Shown here piece by piece: positions 9,266 to 19,118 of a stretch of DNA of 64,000 nucleotides. Position numbers and translations under genes: made by a program. This stretch comes from Mucilaginibacter corticis (lineage in GTDB: Bacteria; Bacteroidota; Bacteroidia; Sphingobacteriales; Sphingobacteriaceae), in NCBI RefSeq assembly GCF_007558865.1, contig NZ_VLPK01000001.1, positions 744,001-808,000 on the forward strand, in the 5' to 3' direction. How positions within the stretch are numbered: position 1 is the first letter of the stretch; every line of letters starts with the position of its first letter. The notes beneath the pieces are model-generated. The model did not search any database. It had not been told where the DNA came from and saw only the letters and a program-made list of their open reading frames with translations.

Positions 9266-10294
9266 TTATAATGAGTCGCGCGATGTTACTTTAAACGGAA
9301 TAGCTATATGCTCTTTGGTGTTATTCAGCGCCATCTCGGCGGCTTTTTCGCCCATCATTTTAAAATCGGTCGATATCGTGGTGATACCATTCAGGATCAC
9401 CTTTTTTAATGGGGTTTCGTTATAAGATATCACACCAATGTCCTTCCCTATTTTTAATTTACTGCTGATGATCTTTTCAACCAGTTCCACCAGGTCATCT
9501 TCCATCAGGTTAATATAAACCGTGCCCGGCGTTAAGGTTTCCTGCTGCAGATCGTGGATGGTTTCATACTCAAAAGCGTATTGCCTGCAAAAACTGATGA
9601 AGCCTTTTAATATCTCCTTAGAGTAATAGCTATTTTCCGGAAAAACGATCTTGAGCGTATGATATTTGCTTAGCTTATCTAAAAGTTCTGTTAAGGCATC
9701 ATAAATATCCTGCTCAAAGTTTTCATACACAGCGCCAAAGTCACCGGTTATATTTTCCAGGAGTTTATCCATCAATATCAGCTTTTCTTTTGGCAGGTCG
9801 TTTATGATCGCGCGGGCCGCGTTTGCCGGGTTCTCAATAAAATGAGGTATGATGATCAGTTTTGAATAATGATCGATATTGCCGGTAAGCAGCTTTTTAA
9901 AAAAATTAAAGTTGTTGTTGTAGATATAAAAATCGATCGCGGCGTTACTGCCCAGCACTTCGGCAAAGGCATCATAAATAATCTTTTTATGGCTGCTTAA
10001 CTTATTGAACAGCAGCAAAACTTTAACGGGCTGGTCAAACTGCGTGTTGCTGATAAAGTAACCCTTACCCGCAACCGAATTAATGACATTGTATTTTTTA
10101 AGCTCTTTATAAGCCCGTTCAATGGTGTTGCGGGCTACCTCAAGCGCGATGCTTAAATCATTGATAGATGGTAAAATATCTTCTTTTTCAATTTTTTGTT
10201 CTTCAATACCCCTTAGTATCGAATTGCAGATCTGCAGGTACTTTGGCGTAATGGAGTGCTCATCAATTTGAATTATTTTGAGATAATTTTTCAT
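9266..10294 (-). CDS. GntR-family regulator with LacI-type sugar-binding domain
   Basis: This protein joins an N-terminal winged helix-turn-helix of the GntR type (SINDLSIALEVARNTIERAY, then the GKGYFIS wing) to a periplasmic-binding-protein-like sensor domain. The latter ends with a LacI-type stretch (ILNGITTISTDFKMMGEKAAEMALN). I chose the ATG at 10294 (342 aa). A longer frame from a TTG at 10333 adds 13 residues that look non-conserved. It is divergent from the rhamnosidase/rhamnose catabolic operon and heads the leftward GH43 operon. A role as the rhamnose-responsive regulator of both is the natural inference. Candidate operators lie in the 150-nt gap. Confidence 0.85.
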   Translation of the reverse strand: MKNYLKIIQIDEHSITPKYLQICNSILRGIEEQKIEKEDILPSINDLSIALEVARNTIERAYKELKKYNVINSVAGKGYFISNTQFDQPVKVLLLFNKLSSHKKIIYDAFAEVLGSNAAIDFYIYNNNFNFFKKLLTGNIDHYSKLIIIPHFIENPANAARAIINDLPKEKLILMDKLLENITGDFGAVYENFEQDIYDALTELLDKLSKYHTLKIVFPENSYYSKEILKGFISFCRQYAFEYETIHDLQQETLTPGTVYINLMEDDLVELVEKIISSKLKIGKDIGVISYNETPLKKVILNGITTISTDFKMMGEKAAEMALNNTKEHIAIPFKVTSRDSL

Positions 10295-10447
10295 CGCTTT
10301 ATTAACATGCTCTGGGGACTTAAGTTTTACCAACTCTTTACCGCTTTCGCGAAAAGAGGGTTATTACTTAAGACAGTAGGGGACGGTTAACCAAAATCAT
10401 TTTCGTTAACTTGCCATATCCAATTATACATTCTTTTTTAGTAAACA
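10295..10447. promoter_or_regulatory. divergent control region of the rhamnose locus
   Basis: This gap separates the regulator from the GH78-rhaT-aldolase operon. It holds a perfect palindrome TTTCGCGAAA (10345-10354) nested in a CTCTTT (10334-10339)/AAAGAG (10353-10358) inverted pair. A second palindrome GGTTAACC (10385-10392) is followed by another GTTAAC about 13 nt on. These are candidate GntR operators. No unambiguous TAnnTTTG box was found for either direction. Confidence 0.5.
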
Positions 10448-13144
10448 ATGAGAAAAACCTTCTTTTTATTTATCGCCTTACTTGCCGGACAGCTCTGTTC
10501 TGCGCAAATTAAGGTGCAGCGTTTAATGACCGAAAACCTGGTAAACCCTGTGGCTATTGATGCCTTGGGTCCCCGTTTTAGCTGGCAGCTGGATGGCGGC
10601 CAGACACGCGGGGTAATGCAGACAGCTTACCAGATCAAAGTTACCGATGAGGCCAACCACGTGGTTTGGGCACCTGCAAAAGTAAGCAGCGACCAATCCA
10701 TGTATGTAAACTACCAGGGTAGCGCTTTAAAATCGGGCCAGAAATATACCTGGCATGTTAAAGTTTGGGACAACCACGGCAAATCGGCAGAAAGCCTGCC
10801 GGCAACCTTTGGCATGGGCTTGCTAAAAGCCGACGACTGGAAAGCGCAATGGATAGGTCCCGCCCGGGAAGAAGCATCAAGGCCAAGCCCTTTGTTAAGA
10901 AAAGGATTCACTGTAAATAAAAAAGTTAAAAAAGCCATAGCCTTTATCACCGCGCATGGTTTATATGAGGCACACATTAACGGCAAACGCGTAGGCGAAG
11001 ATTACCTGACCCCAGGCTATACCAGCTATAACAAACGCATTCAATACCAGGCCTATGATGTAACCAACTTATTGCAGCCCGGCGCTAATGCTGTTGGTGC
11101 AAGCCTGGGCAGCGGCTGGTACCGCGGCGTTTATGGCATAGGTACGCGCCATGAAATTTATGGCAAGGATATATCGCTGCTACTACAGATCAACATCACT
11201 TATGCTGATGGCAGCACTGCAACTGTAGCAACTGATGATAGCTGGAAAACATCAACCGGCGAGATTCGTTATGCAGAAATATATATGGGATCGACCACCG
11301 ATGCCCGCAAGGAACAAAAAGGATGGAGCACCGCCGCGTTTAACGATAGCGGCTGGAGCAAAGCTGTAATTGGTAACTATCCAAAAGACGACCTGGTGGC
11401 TACCGTAAATGAGCCGGTTAAAAAACACGAGATCTTTAAAGTGGTAAAAATGTTCACCACACCTAAAGGCGAAAAGGTGCTTGACTTCGGCCAAAACCTG
11501 GTAGGCTGGGTTAAATTTAAGGTAAGTGGTAAAGCAGGCGACAAGATCGTGATCTCACACGCTGAGGTGATGGATAAAGCCGGTAACTTTTATACCGATA
11601 ACCTGCGCGACGCAAAAGCGCAAAATACCTTTATTTTAAGCGGTAATGGCGTAGAGACTTTCGAGCCGCAGTTTACCTGGCAGGGGTTCCGTTATATTCG
11701 CATTGAGGGTTACCCGGGCGATATTAAACCTGAGGACTTTACGGCAACTGCCGTTTATTCTGACATGGCCCCTACCGGTAGTTTTAGCTGCTCAAATCCA
11801 ATGATCAACCAGTTACAGCATAACATTCAATGGGGACAGAAAGGCAATTTCCTGGATATCCCTACTGATTGCCCGCAGCGTGACGAGCGTTTAGGCTGGA
11901 CCGGCGACGCGCAGGTATTCTCGCGCACCTCTACCTTTAACATGAATACGCATAACTTCTTTGCTAAATGGTTAAAAGATGTTGCTTTAGATCAGTTTAG
12001 CGACGGCAGTTTGCCACACGTTATCCCTGATGCTTTTGACAACGGTCGCCCAACCGGCGGTGGCGGCAGTGCGGGCTGGAGCGATGCTACTACCATTATC
12101 CCGTGGAATATGTATTTGGCCTACGGCGATAAACAGATCCTGGAAAATCAATATAACAGTATGAAAGCCTGGGTAGGCTTTATGAAAAGCCGCAGCCATA
12201 ACAACCTATGGAACGTAGGCGATCACTTTGGCGACTGGCTGTTCTATACCCGTAATGATGATAACGATGGCAGCGCGGCTATCACCAGTAAATACCTGAT
12301 CGCGCAATGCTTTTATGCACACTCAACGCAGTTATTGATCAACGCCGCTCAAGTTTTAGGTAAAACCGATGATGTTGAGACCTATACCAAATTATTAGCC
12401 GATGTAAAAGGCGCTTACCTGCGCGAGTATGTTACGCCAAACGGCTTGATCTCGTCAGATACGCAAACTGCTTATGCCGAGGCCCTGGAGTTTGATATGT
12501 TGCCTGAAAATTTAAGGGAGCAAGCGGCAGGCCGTTTAGCAGACAATATCCGTCGTTATGGCAATCACTTAACAACCGGCTTCTTAGGTACACCTTACCT
12601 GTGCGATGCCTTAAGCAAATACGGCCATGCTGATGCAGCCTTCAGGTTGTTATTGCAGGAAGAATATCCGTCATGGTTATACCCTATCAAAATGGGCGCT
12701 ACCACTATCTGGGAGCGTTGGGATGGTATCAAGCCTGACGGCGAATTAGAAGTTCCATCAATGAACTCATATAACCACTACGCTTATGGCGCCATTGGCG
12801 ACTGGATGTATCGTACCGTTGCCGGTATCGACACCAAAAGCGAGCAACCGGGTTATAAAGGCATCACTATAAAGCCGACCGTTGGCGGTAACTTTACACA
12901 AGTATCTGCCGATTACGAAACGCCTTATGGTAAAGCCAGCTCGCATTGGAAAGTTGAGAACGGTAATTTTGTTTTGGATGTGGTAATACCGGCCAATACT
13001 ACAGCTACCGTTTACATCCCTACAAAAGGCGACAGCGCGGTTACAGAAGGCGGCAAACCGGTTACCAAAGCAGCCGATCAAATTGCGGGCTATACAGCCG
13101 TTAACGTAGGTTCAGGAAATTATCATTTTAGTACATCAATGTAA
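10448..13144 (+). CDS. alpha-L-rhamnosidase, GH78
   Basis: This 898-aa secreted enzyme hydrolyses terminal alpha-L-rhamnosyl residues from plant glycans or glycosides. A signal peptide (1-19) is followed by N-terminal beta-sandwich domains to about residue 440. The six-hairpin catalytic barrel comes next, and then a C-terminal beta-domain from about 785. The predicted general acid is Glu480 in DCPQRDERLGWTGD, and the predicted base region is TTIWERWDG with Glu756; both match the GH78 layout. It is the first gene of the rightward operon, 11 nt before rhaT, so the enzyme, uptake and catabolism of rhamnose are encoded together. Length is normal for the family. Confidence 0.95.
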   Translation: MRKTFFLFIALLAGQLCSAQIKVQRLMTENLVNPVAIDALGPRFSWQLDGGQTRGVMQTAYQIKVTDEANHVVWAPAKVSSDQSMYVNYQGSALKSGQKYTWHVKVWDNHGKSAESLPATFGMGLLKADDWKAQWIGPAREEASRPSPLLRKGFTVNKKVKKAIAFITAHGLYEAHINGKRVGEDYLTPGYTSYNKRIQYQAYDVTNLLQPGANAVGASLGSGWYRGVYGIGTRHEIYGKDISLLLQINITYADGSTATVATDDSWKTSTGEIRYAEIYMGSTTDARKEQKGWSTAAFNDSGWSKAVIGNYPKDDLVATVNEPVKKHEIFKVVKMFTTPKGEKVLDFGQNLVGWVKFKVSGKAGDKIVISHAEVMDKAGNFYTDNLRDAKAQNTFILSGNGVETFEPQFTWQGFRYIRIEGYPGDIKPEDFTATAVYSDMAPTGSFSCSNPMINQLQHNIQWGQKGNFLDIPTDCPQRDERLGWTGDAQVFSRTSTFNMNTHNFFAKWLKDVALDQFSDGSLPHVIPDAFDNGRPTGGGGSAGWSDATTIIPWNMYLAYGDKQILENQYNSMKAWVGFMKSRSHNNLWNVGDHFGDWLFYTRNDDNDGSAAITSKYLIAQCFYAHSTQLLINAAQVLGKTDDVETYTKLLADVKGAYLREYVTPNGLISSDTQTAYAEALEFDMLPENLREQAAGRLADNIRRYGNHLTTGFLGTPYLCDALSKYGHADAAFRLLLQEEYPSWLYPIKMGATTIWERWDGIKPDGELEVPSMNSYNHYAYGAIGDWMYRTVAGIDTKSEQPGYKGITIKPTVGGNFTQVSADYETPYGKASSHWKVENGNFVLDVVIPANTTATVYIPTKGDSAVTEGGKPVTKAADQIAGYTAVNVGSGNYHFSTSM

Positions 13145-13155
13145 TTTTAAAAAAG

Positions 13156-14283
13156 ATGGAAGTAATTTTTGGAGTAATATTTCACTTTATCGGCGGCTTT
13201 GCCTCCGGTAGTTTTTATATCCCTTATAAAAAAGTTAAAGGCTGGGCCTGGGAAAGTTTCTGGATTGTAGGCGGTATCTTTTCATGGCTGATCGTTCCGC
13301 CTGTTGCGGCCTGGTTAACCATACCGCATTTTATGGAGATCATTAAGGCAACCAACGGCGGCATTTTAGGCCTGACCTATTTCTTTGGTTTATTATGGGG
13401 GATTGGCGGTTTAACTTATGGCTTAGGTGTGCGTTATTTAGGCGTTTCTTTAGGCAGTACCATTATGCTCGGCCTGTGCTCAGTATTTGGCGCTTTGGTT
13501 CCAGCAGTATATTATCAATTTTCGCCACAGGATGGCAAAGATAGCATTGGATTAATGGCTTCAACAGAATGGGGCCACTATGTATTAATAGGCATCATTA
13601 CTTGTGTTGTTGGTATCATCATTTGCGGTAGAGCGGGGACACTTAAAGAACGTGACCTTTCTAAAGAAGGTGCCGCTGCTAACGAAAACAAAGATTACCG
13701 TTTTGGGATGGGCCTTTTGGTTGCGATAGTATCTGGTGTATTAAGCGCTTGTTTTAATTTCGGACAGGAAGCAGGCAAAGTTATGGCCGATAATGCCAAC
13801 CACTTATGGCAAGTAGCACACCATACTACTGATAGTTTCCTGTTTCAGAACAACGTAATATATGTTGTTATACTTTGGGGCGGCTTAACAACCAATTTTA
13901 TTTGGTGTATGATACTAAATGCACGTAACAAAACCTTTGGTGATTATTCCAACAAACAAACACCATTATTAAAAAACTATATCTTCTCGGCATTGGCCGG
14001 CACAACGTGGTTCCTTCAATTCTTTTTTTATGGAATGGGAGCCAGCAAATTAGGAAATGGCGCAAGCTCGTGGATATTACACATGGCGTTCATTATCCTG
14101 GTAGCCAATATCTGGGGGATAGTTTTAAAAGAGTGGAAAGGTGTTAGCAAAAAAGCGCTTACAACTTTAATAATAGGTATAGCTGTTATTATTCTTTCCG
14201 TTTTACTGGTAGGACGTGGTAATTACATTCACGATCAGCTGAATACCCCGCCTAAAACAGCGCAAATTGAAGTAAATAAATAA
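13156..14283 (+). CDS. rhaT: L-rhamnose/H+ symporter RhaT
   Basis: This 375-aa protein of about ten membrane helices belongs to the drug/metabolite-transporter-like RhaT family and imports L-rhamnose across the inner membrane. Family hallmarks include the N-terminal HFIGGFASGSFYIPYKKVKGWAWESFW region (split around residues 10-36) and TWFLQFFFYGMGASKLG near residue 290. It sits between the rhamnosidase (11-nt gap) and the aldolase fusion (29-nt gap), so import is coupled to release and catabolism. Confidence 0.93.
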   Translation: MEVIFGVIFHFIGGFASGSFYIPYKKVKGWAWESFWIVGGIFSWLIVPPVAAWLTIPHFMEIIKATNGGILGLTYFFGLLWGIGGLTYGLGVRYLGVSLGSTIMLGLCSVFGALVPAVYYQFSPQDGKDSIGLMASTEWGHYVLIGIITCVVGIIICGRAGTLKERDLSKEGAAANENKDYRFGMGLLVAIVSGVLSACFNFGQEAGKVMADNANHLWQVAHHTTDSFLFQNNVIYVVILWGGLTTNFIWCMILNARNKTFGDYSNKQTPLLKNYIFSALAGTTWFLQFFFYGMGASKLGNGASSWILHMAFIILVANIWGIVLKEWKGVSKKALTTLIIGIAVIILSVLLVGRGNYIHDQLNTPPKTAQIEVNK

Positions 14284-14312
14284 TAAATACGATCAACACA
14301 AAAAGTACAATA

Positions 14313-16433
14313 ATGTCTATCAAAGAAACAAATTTTAAGCATGTAAGCTATTTATGGGACGATGCGGAAGCTGCAAAGCTTGCCGGTGACGAGGTCGCCC
14401 TGTTAATTTATCGTTCAAACCTTTTAGGTGCCGATCTGCGCTTAACCAATTACGGTGGTGGTAATACCTCATGCAAAGCAATGGCAAAAGATCCGTTAAC
14501 CGGGCAAGAAGTTGAAGTAATGTGGATCAAAGGATCTGGCGGCGATATTGGCACTTTGAAAAAAAGCGGCCTTGCTGCTTTATATGTAGATAAATTACGC
14601 AGCCTTAAAAACGTATACCGCGGCCTGGAACATGAAGACGAAATGGTAGAGTTATTTAACCATACCATCTACGATCTTGCTTCAAAAGCGCCGTCTATCG
14701 ATACACCGTTGCACGGGTTTTTACCGTTTAAACATATTGACCACCTGCACCCCGACGCGGCCATCGCTATCGCGGCAGCAAAAGATGGTAAACAGATCAC
14801 TGCCGATCTGTTTGGCGGTACTATTGGCTGGGTTGAATGGCAAAAGCCGGGCTTTGACCTTGGCCTGCAGTTAAAAGCCTGCTTAGATGCCAGCCCGAAT
14901 ATTCGCGGTATCATGTTAGGCTCGCACGGGTTATTTACCTGGGGCGATACGGCTTATGAAAGCTATATCAACACTCTTGAGGTAATTGAAAAATGCGCCG
15001 AATACCTGGAGCAAAACTATGGCAAAAAAGGGCCGGTATTTGGCGGCGCCAAAATACAAAGCCTTGATGAAGCCGGCCGTCAAAAACAGGCTATAGCTTT
15101 AGCACCTATATTGCGTGGTTTCTGCTCGTCAAAACAAAACATGATAGGCCACTTTACTGATGACGTGCGCGTATTAGAGTTCATCAACTCGAATGACCTT
15201 GACAGGCTTGCACCATTAGGTACCAGCTGCCCCGATCACTTTTTACGCACCAAGATCAGCCCGCTGGTGTTAGGGTTAGGAAAAGACGAAGACCTGAGCG
15301 ATGTTGCAGCACTTAAAGCACGCCTTGCTCCTGCTTTCGATGCTTACCGCGCCATGTACACTGAGTATTATGAAACCTGTAAACATCCAAACAGCCCTGC
15401 TATTCGTGATGCCAATCCAGTAGTTATTTTATACCCGGGTGTGGGCATGTTCACCTTCGCAAAGGACAAACAAACCGCCCGTGTAGCTGCCGAGTTTTAT
15501 ACTAACGCCATCAACGTAATGAAAGGTGCTGAGGCAATATCTGATTATACTTCATTACCGCGCCAGGAAGCATTTAATATTGAGTACTGGTTGTTAGAAG
15601 AAGCTAAATTACAACGCATGCCTAAGCCAAAAGCTTTATCAGGCCGCATTGCCTTGGTCACAGGCAGTGCTGGTGGTATTGGCAAAGCTATCGCCAAAAA
15701 ATTCGCCGAAGAAGGTGCCGTTGTGGTATTGAATGATATGAATGCCGAACGCCTTGAAGGTGCCGGCGAAGAGTTTAAAAAGCTATTCGGTAAAGATGGC
15801 TATACTACAGCTATTCTTGACGTTACTAAGGCAGACCAGATTGCTGATGCTATTGGCAAAGCAACACTGGCATTTGGCGGTGTCGACCTGATCGTTAATA
15901 ACGCGGGCCTGTCTATCTCAAAAACCATAGCAGACCATACCGAAAAAGATTGGGACCTGTTATATGACGTACTGGTGAAAGGCCAGTTCCTGGTAACACA
16001 AGCTGCGGCCGGCGTAATGCAAAAACAGGATATCGGTGGAGATATTATCAATATAGTAAGTAAAAACGCGTTGGTGAGCGGGCCAAACAATGCCGGTTAT
16101 GGCAGTGCCAAAGCCGCGCAGCTACACCTGAGCAGGCTAAACGCTGCCGAGTTAGGCGCAGACAAGATCCGTGTTAACGTGGTTAACCCCGACGCGGTGA
16201 TCAGCGACAGCAATATCTGGGCAGGCGGCTGGGCAGAGGGTCGTGCCAAAGCTTATGGCATTACCGTTGCAGAATTACCTGCATACTATGCTAAACGTAC
16301 TTTATTAAATGAAATGATCTTACCTGAAGATATAGCCAATGCCTGCTTTGCTTTTGCAGGTGGCTTATTAAATAAATCTACAGGGAATGTGTTAAATGTT
16401 GACGGCGGTGTTGCAGCTGCATTTGTAAGATAA
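14313..16433 (+). CDS. rhaEW: bifunctional rhamnulose-1-phosphate aldolase / lactaldehyde dehydrogenase
   Basis: This 706-aa fusion has a class II aldolase domain (about residues 20-420) and a short-chain dehydrogenase domain (about 445-705). The aldolase half shows the zinc-site pattern HIDHLHPDA and GSHGLFTWG. The dehydrogenase half shows the nucleotide-binding VTGSAGGIGKA and the catalytic YGSAK motif. The aldolase splits L-rhamnulose 1-phosphate into dihydroxyacetone phosphate and L-lactaldehyde. The dehydrogenase part is known in related RhaEW proteins to oxidise lactaldehyde to lactate. The isomerase gene starts 4 nt after its stop, indicating tight translational linkage. The domain call is firm; the second activity is by homology. 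Confidence 0.92.
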   Translation: MSIKETNFKHVSYLWDDAEAAKLAGDEVALLIYRSNLLGADLRLTNYGGGNTSCKAMAKDPLTGQEVEVMWIKGSGGDIGTLKKSGLAALYVDKLRSLKNVYRGLEHEDEMVELFNHTIYDLASKAPSIDTPLHGFLPFKHIDHLHPDAAIAIAAAKDGKQITADLFGGTIGWVEWQKPGFDLGLQLKACLDASPNIRGIMLGSHGLFTWGDTAYESYINTLEVIEKCAEYLEQNYGKKGPVFGGAKIQSLDEAGRQKQAIALAPILRGFCSSKQNMIGHFTDDVRVLEFINSNDLDRLAPLGTSCPDHFLRTKISPLVLGLGKDEDLSDVAALKARLAPAFDAYRAMYTEYYETCKHPNSPAIRDANPVVILYPGVGMFTFAKDKQTARVAAEFYTNAINVMKGAEAISDYTSLPRQEAFNIEYWLLEEAKLQRMPKPKALSGRIALVTGSAGGIGKAIAKKFAEEGAVVVLNDMNAERLEGAGEEFKKLFGKDGYTTAILDVTKADQIADAIGKATLAFGGVDLIVNNAGLSISKTIADHTEKDWDLLYDVLVKGQFLVTQAAAGVMQKQDIGGDIINIVSKNALVSGPNNAGYGSAKAAQLHLSRLNAAELGADKIRVNVVNPDAVISDSNIWAGGWAEGRAKAYGITVAELPAYYAKRTLLNEMILPEDIANACFAFAGGLLNKSTGNVLNVDGGVAAAFVR

Positions 16434-16437
16434 TTAT

Positions 16438-17706
16438 ATGGAACAGTATAAAATTGATGAGTACAATCATCAGCATATTAATGACCACCAGCGCAAATTT
16501 AATTTTGTTGCCGAATATGTGGCTCAATTAGACGATGTACTGCAAAAACTGCAGGCCTTTAATATTGCTATACCAAGCTGGGCATTAGGTACCGGCGGTA
16601 CCCGTTTCGGGCGTTTCTCGGGTGGCGGCGAGCCGCGTACGCTCGAAGAAAAGATCTCTGACGTAGGTACTATCCATGCTTTAAACAGGTCAAGTAATTC
16701 CATCTCGTTGCATATCCCCTGGGATATCCCCGAAAATGCAACGGCTATAAAAGCGCATGCCGCGCAATACGGCCTGCATTTTGATGCTGTAAATTCAAAC
16801 ACCTTCCAGGATCAGAAAGATGCTAAACTGAGTTATAAATTTGGCTCATTGCACCATACCGACAAAGCGGTGCGCGACCAGGCTATTCAGCATAATATCG
16901 ACGTTATAAAATACGGCGTTGAACTGGGTTCAAACGCATTATCGGTTTGGCTGTCTGACGGATCAAACTTCCCGGGACAATTAAACTTCCGTAAAGCTTT
17001 TCAAAATACACTGGACAGCCTGCAGCAGATCTACGCGGCATTGCCCGACGATTGGAAAGTTTGGATAGAATACAAACCATTCGAGCCAAATTTTTATTCG
17101 ACCACTATTGGTGATTGGGGCCAATCGCACCTGCTGGCATCTAAACTGGGCAAAAAGGCGTTGACCTTAGTTGATCTTGGCCACCACCTGCCAAATACCA
17201 ATATCGAGCAAATTGTTTCTTTATTGCTGATGGAACAAAAGCTGGCAGGTTTTCACTTTAACGATTCAAAATATGGCGATGATGACCTGACCGTGGGCAG
17301 CATCAATCCGTACCAGTTGTTCCTGATATTTAATGAACTGGTTGAAGGTATGGATGCCCGTGGCTTAAACCACGCCACAGGTATAGGCTGGATGATCGAC
17401 GCATCGCACAACGTTAAAGATCCGATAGAAGACCTGATCCAATCTGTCGAAGCTATAAAGATAGCGTACGCGCAGGCTTTACTGGTTGACACCAAAGCAT
17501 TGGTTGAAGCACAGCAAAGTAATGACGTGGCTAAAGCGCAGGAAATTTTACAAGCGGCGTACCGAACAGATGTGCGCCCGCTGCTTGCTGAGGCCCGCTT
17601 ACGCGCGGGTGGCGCTTTAAACCCTATCGCTTTATACAGGGAATTGGGTGTACGTGATACTTTAATAAAGCAACGCGGTGCAAAAACCGTAGCAACAGGT
17701 TTATAG
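16438..17706 (+). CDS. rhaI: L-rhamnose isomerase, xylose-isomerase-like TIM barrel
   Basis: This 422-aa sugar isomerase converts L-rhamnose to L-rhamnulose. It is of the RhaI type (Pseudomonas stutzeri-like) rather than the E. coli RhaA type. Metal-binding residues are visible at strand ends: Glu in WIEYKPFEP, Asp/His in VDLGHHLPN, and Asp in HFNDSKYGDDD. It starts 4 nt after the aldolase fusion and its stop is followed after 1 nt by the kinase start, a tightly packed operon. The order isomerase-kinase next to the aldolase fits the pathway fully. Confidence 0.9.
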   Translation: MEQYKIDEYNHQHINDHQRKFNFVAEYVAQLDDVLQKLQAFNIAIPSWALGTGGTRFGRFSGGGEPRTLEEKISDVGTIHALNRSSNSISLHIPWDIPENATAIKAHAAQYGLHFDAVNSNTFQDQKDAKLSYKFGSLHHTDKAVRDQAIQHNIDVIKYGVELGSNALSVWLSDGSNFPGQLNFRKAFQNTLDSLQQIYAALPDDWKVWIEYKPFEPNFYSTTIGDWGQSHLLASKLGKKALTLVDLGHHLPNTNIEQIVSLLLMEQKLAGFHFNDSKYGDDDLTVGSINPYQLFLIFNELVEGMDARGLNHATGIGWMIDASHNVKDPIEDLIQSVEAIKIAYAQALLVDTKALVEAQQSNDVAKAQEILQAAYRTDVRPLLAEARLRAGGALNPIALYRELGVRDTLIKQRGAKTVATGL

Positions 17707-17707
17707 C

Positions 17708-19006
17708 ATGAACCCTATACCAGTTATCGCGGTTTTTGATGTAGGCAAAACCAATAAAAAGCTTTTCCTTTTTGATGAGAGCTATAATATTGTTTTTGAA
17801 CGCTCGGCAAGGTTTAATGAAGTTACCGACGAGGACGGATTTGCCTGCGAGAATTTAGACGCACTGAAAAAATCAGTTTTTGATTCGCTGAACGAGGTTA
17901 AGCGCTTAAAGCAATTCAGGCTTGAGGCGGTTAACTTTTCAGCCTACGGGGCAAGTTTTGTATATTTAGACGAAGATGGGAATACGATAGCGCCGTTGTA
18001 TAATTACCTGAAACCATATCCCGAGGTGCTTAAAAAGCAATTTTATGATACTTATGGCGATGAAGCGACAATAGCTTTTGAAACTGCGTCGCCTTCATTA
18101 GGGAGTTTAAATTCGGGATTGCAGCTGTACCGTATTAAATACGAGCAGCCCGAGTTGTTTAAGCGCATTAAGTACGCGCTGCATTTACCGCAGTATTTAA
18201 GCTACCTGGTAAGCGGCAGGCCGTTTTCTGATTGCACCAGCATTGGTTGCCATACCGCTTTGTGGGATTTTAACAAGAACGATTACCACAATTGGGTGAA
18301 GAAAGAAGGATTGACTAAGATCCTTGCACCCATAGCACCATCAAACGGTGTGGTTGAACCGAAAACCGAAGGTGAGCTTTACCAGGTAGGCATTGGCTTG
18401 CATGATAGTTCCGCAGCGCTGATACCTTATTTAGCCAGCTTTAACATGCCATTTGTGTTACTGTCGACGGGCACTTGGGCTATTAGCCTTAACCCGTTTG
18501 ACAGTTCGCCGCTTACGGTAGAAGAACTGGACCAGGATTGCTTAAACTACATTCAGTACCGTGGCAAACCGGTTAAGGCTTCACGCTTATTTAGCGGGCA
18601 TGAATTTGATGTGGGTATAAAAGCCATTGCCGAGAAGTATGGCGAGGACGTGATCAAATACCGCAATATCCCTTACAGTACAGAAACACCGAAGGAAGAA
18701 GACGTAGCGGCCTATTATGACCTGGTACACGAGATCATTGGCATGCAGAAAAAAGCGACAGAACTGGTACTACGAAACACACCCGTAAGGCGCATTTTTG
18801 TTGACGGCGGATTCAGTAAAAACTCGGTGTTTATGCACCTGCTGGCAAAAGCCTTTCCTGATGTTGAAGTATATGCGGCTTCCATGGCACAGGCTACGGC
18901 GCTGGGTACAGCCCTATCCATCCATTATAGCTGGAATACCGCACCAATACCTACCGATCTGATCAACCTTAAATATTACTCAGCCATACAGCCAGCTATT
19001 TATTAG
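17708..19006 (+). CDS. rhaB: FGGY-family carbohydrate kinase, probable rhamnulokinase
   Basis: This 432-aa kinase of the FGGY fold is predicted to phosphorylate L-rhamnulose at C1. The N-terminal phosphate loop reads VFDVGKTNKKLFLFD, the substrate region includes FSAYGASFVYLDEDG, and the C-terminal ATP site includes FVDGGFSKNSVFMHLLA. It is somewhat shorter than classical RhaB enzymes (about 480 aa). It is the last gene of the operon, 1 nt after the isomerase stop, and an extended palindrome follows 17 nt downstream. Specificity is inferred from context. Confidence 0.88.
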   Translation: MNPIPVIAVFDVGKTNKKLFLFDESYNIVFERSARFNEVTDEDGFACENLDALKKSVFDSLNEVKRLKQFRLEAVNFSAYGASFVYLDEDGNTIAPLYNYLKPYPEVLKKQFYDTYGDEATIAFETASPSLGSLNSGLQLYRIKYEQPELFKRIKYALHLPQYLSYLVSGRPFSDCTSIGCHTALWDFNKNDYHNWVKKEGLTKILAPIAPSNGVVEPKTEGELYQVGIGLHDSSAALIPYLASFNMPFVLLSTGTWAISLNPFDSSPLTVEELDQDCLNYIQYRGKPVKASRLFSGHEFDVGIKAIAEKYGEDVIKYRNIPYSTETPKEEDVAAYYDLVHEIIGMQKKATELVLRNTPVRRIFVDGGFSKNSVFMHLLAKAFPDVEVYAASMAQATALGTALSIHYSWNTAPIPTDLINLKYYSAIQPAIY

Positions 19007-19022
19007 GCTTGTTTATACCGGC

Positions 19023-19057
19023 TTTATAGACACAGGCGACGTGCCTGTGTTTATAAA
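19023..19057. repeat. 35-nt extended palindrome, possible terminator
   Basis: Two 15-nt arms (19023-19037 and 19043-19057; core ACACAGGC/GCCTGTGT, outer TTTATA/TATAAA with one G-T wobble) enclose a 5-nt loop. It lies just after the rhamnose operon. There is no true U-tract beyond the stem. It may end the rhamnose transcript or be a dispersed palindromic repeat. The gap 19007-19118 holds nothing else. Confidence 0.6.
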
Positions 19058-19118
19058 TGCCAATATTACAGTATGCTGATGAAACGGCAAAAACAACTCG
19101 TTTCCCCGGCAGATATAC

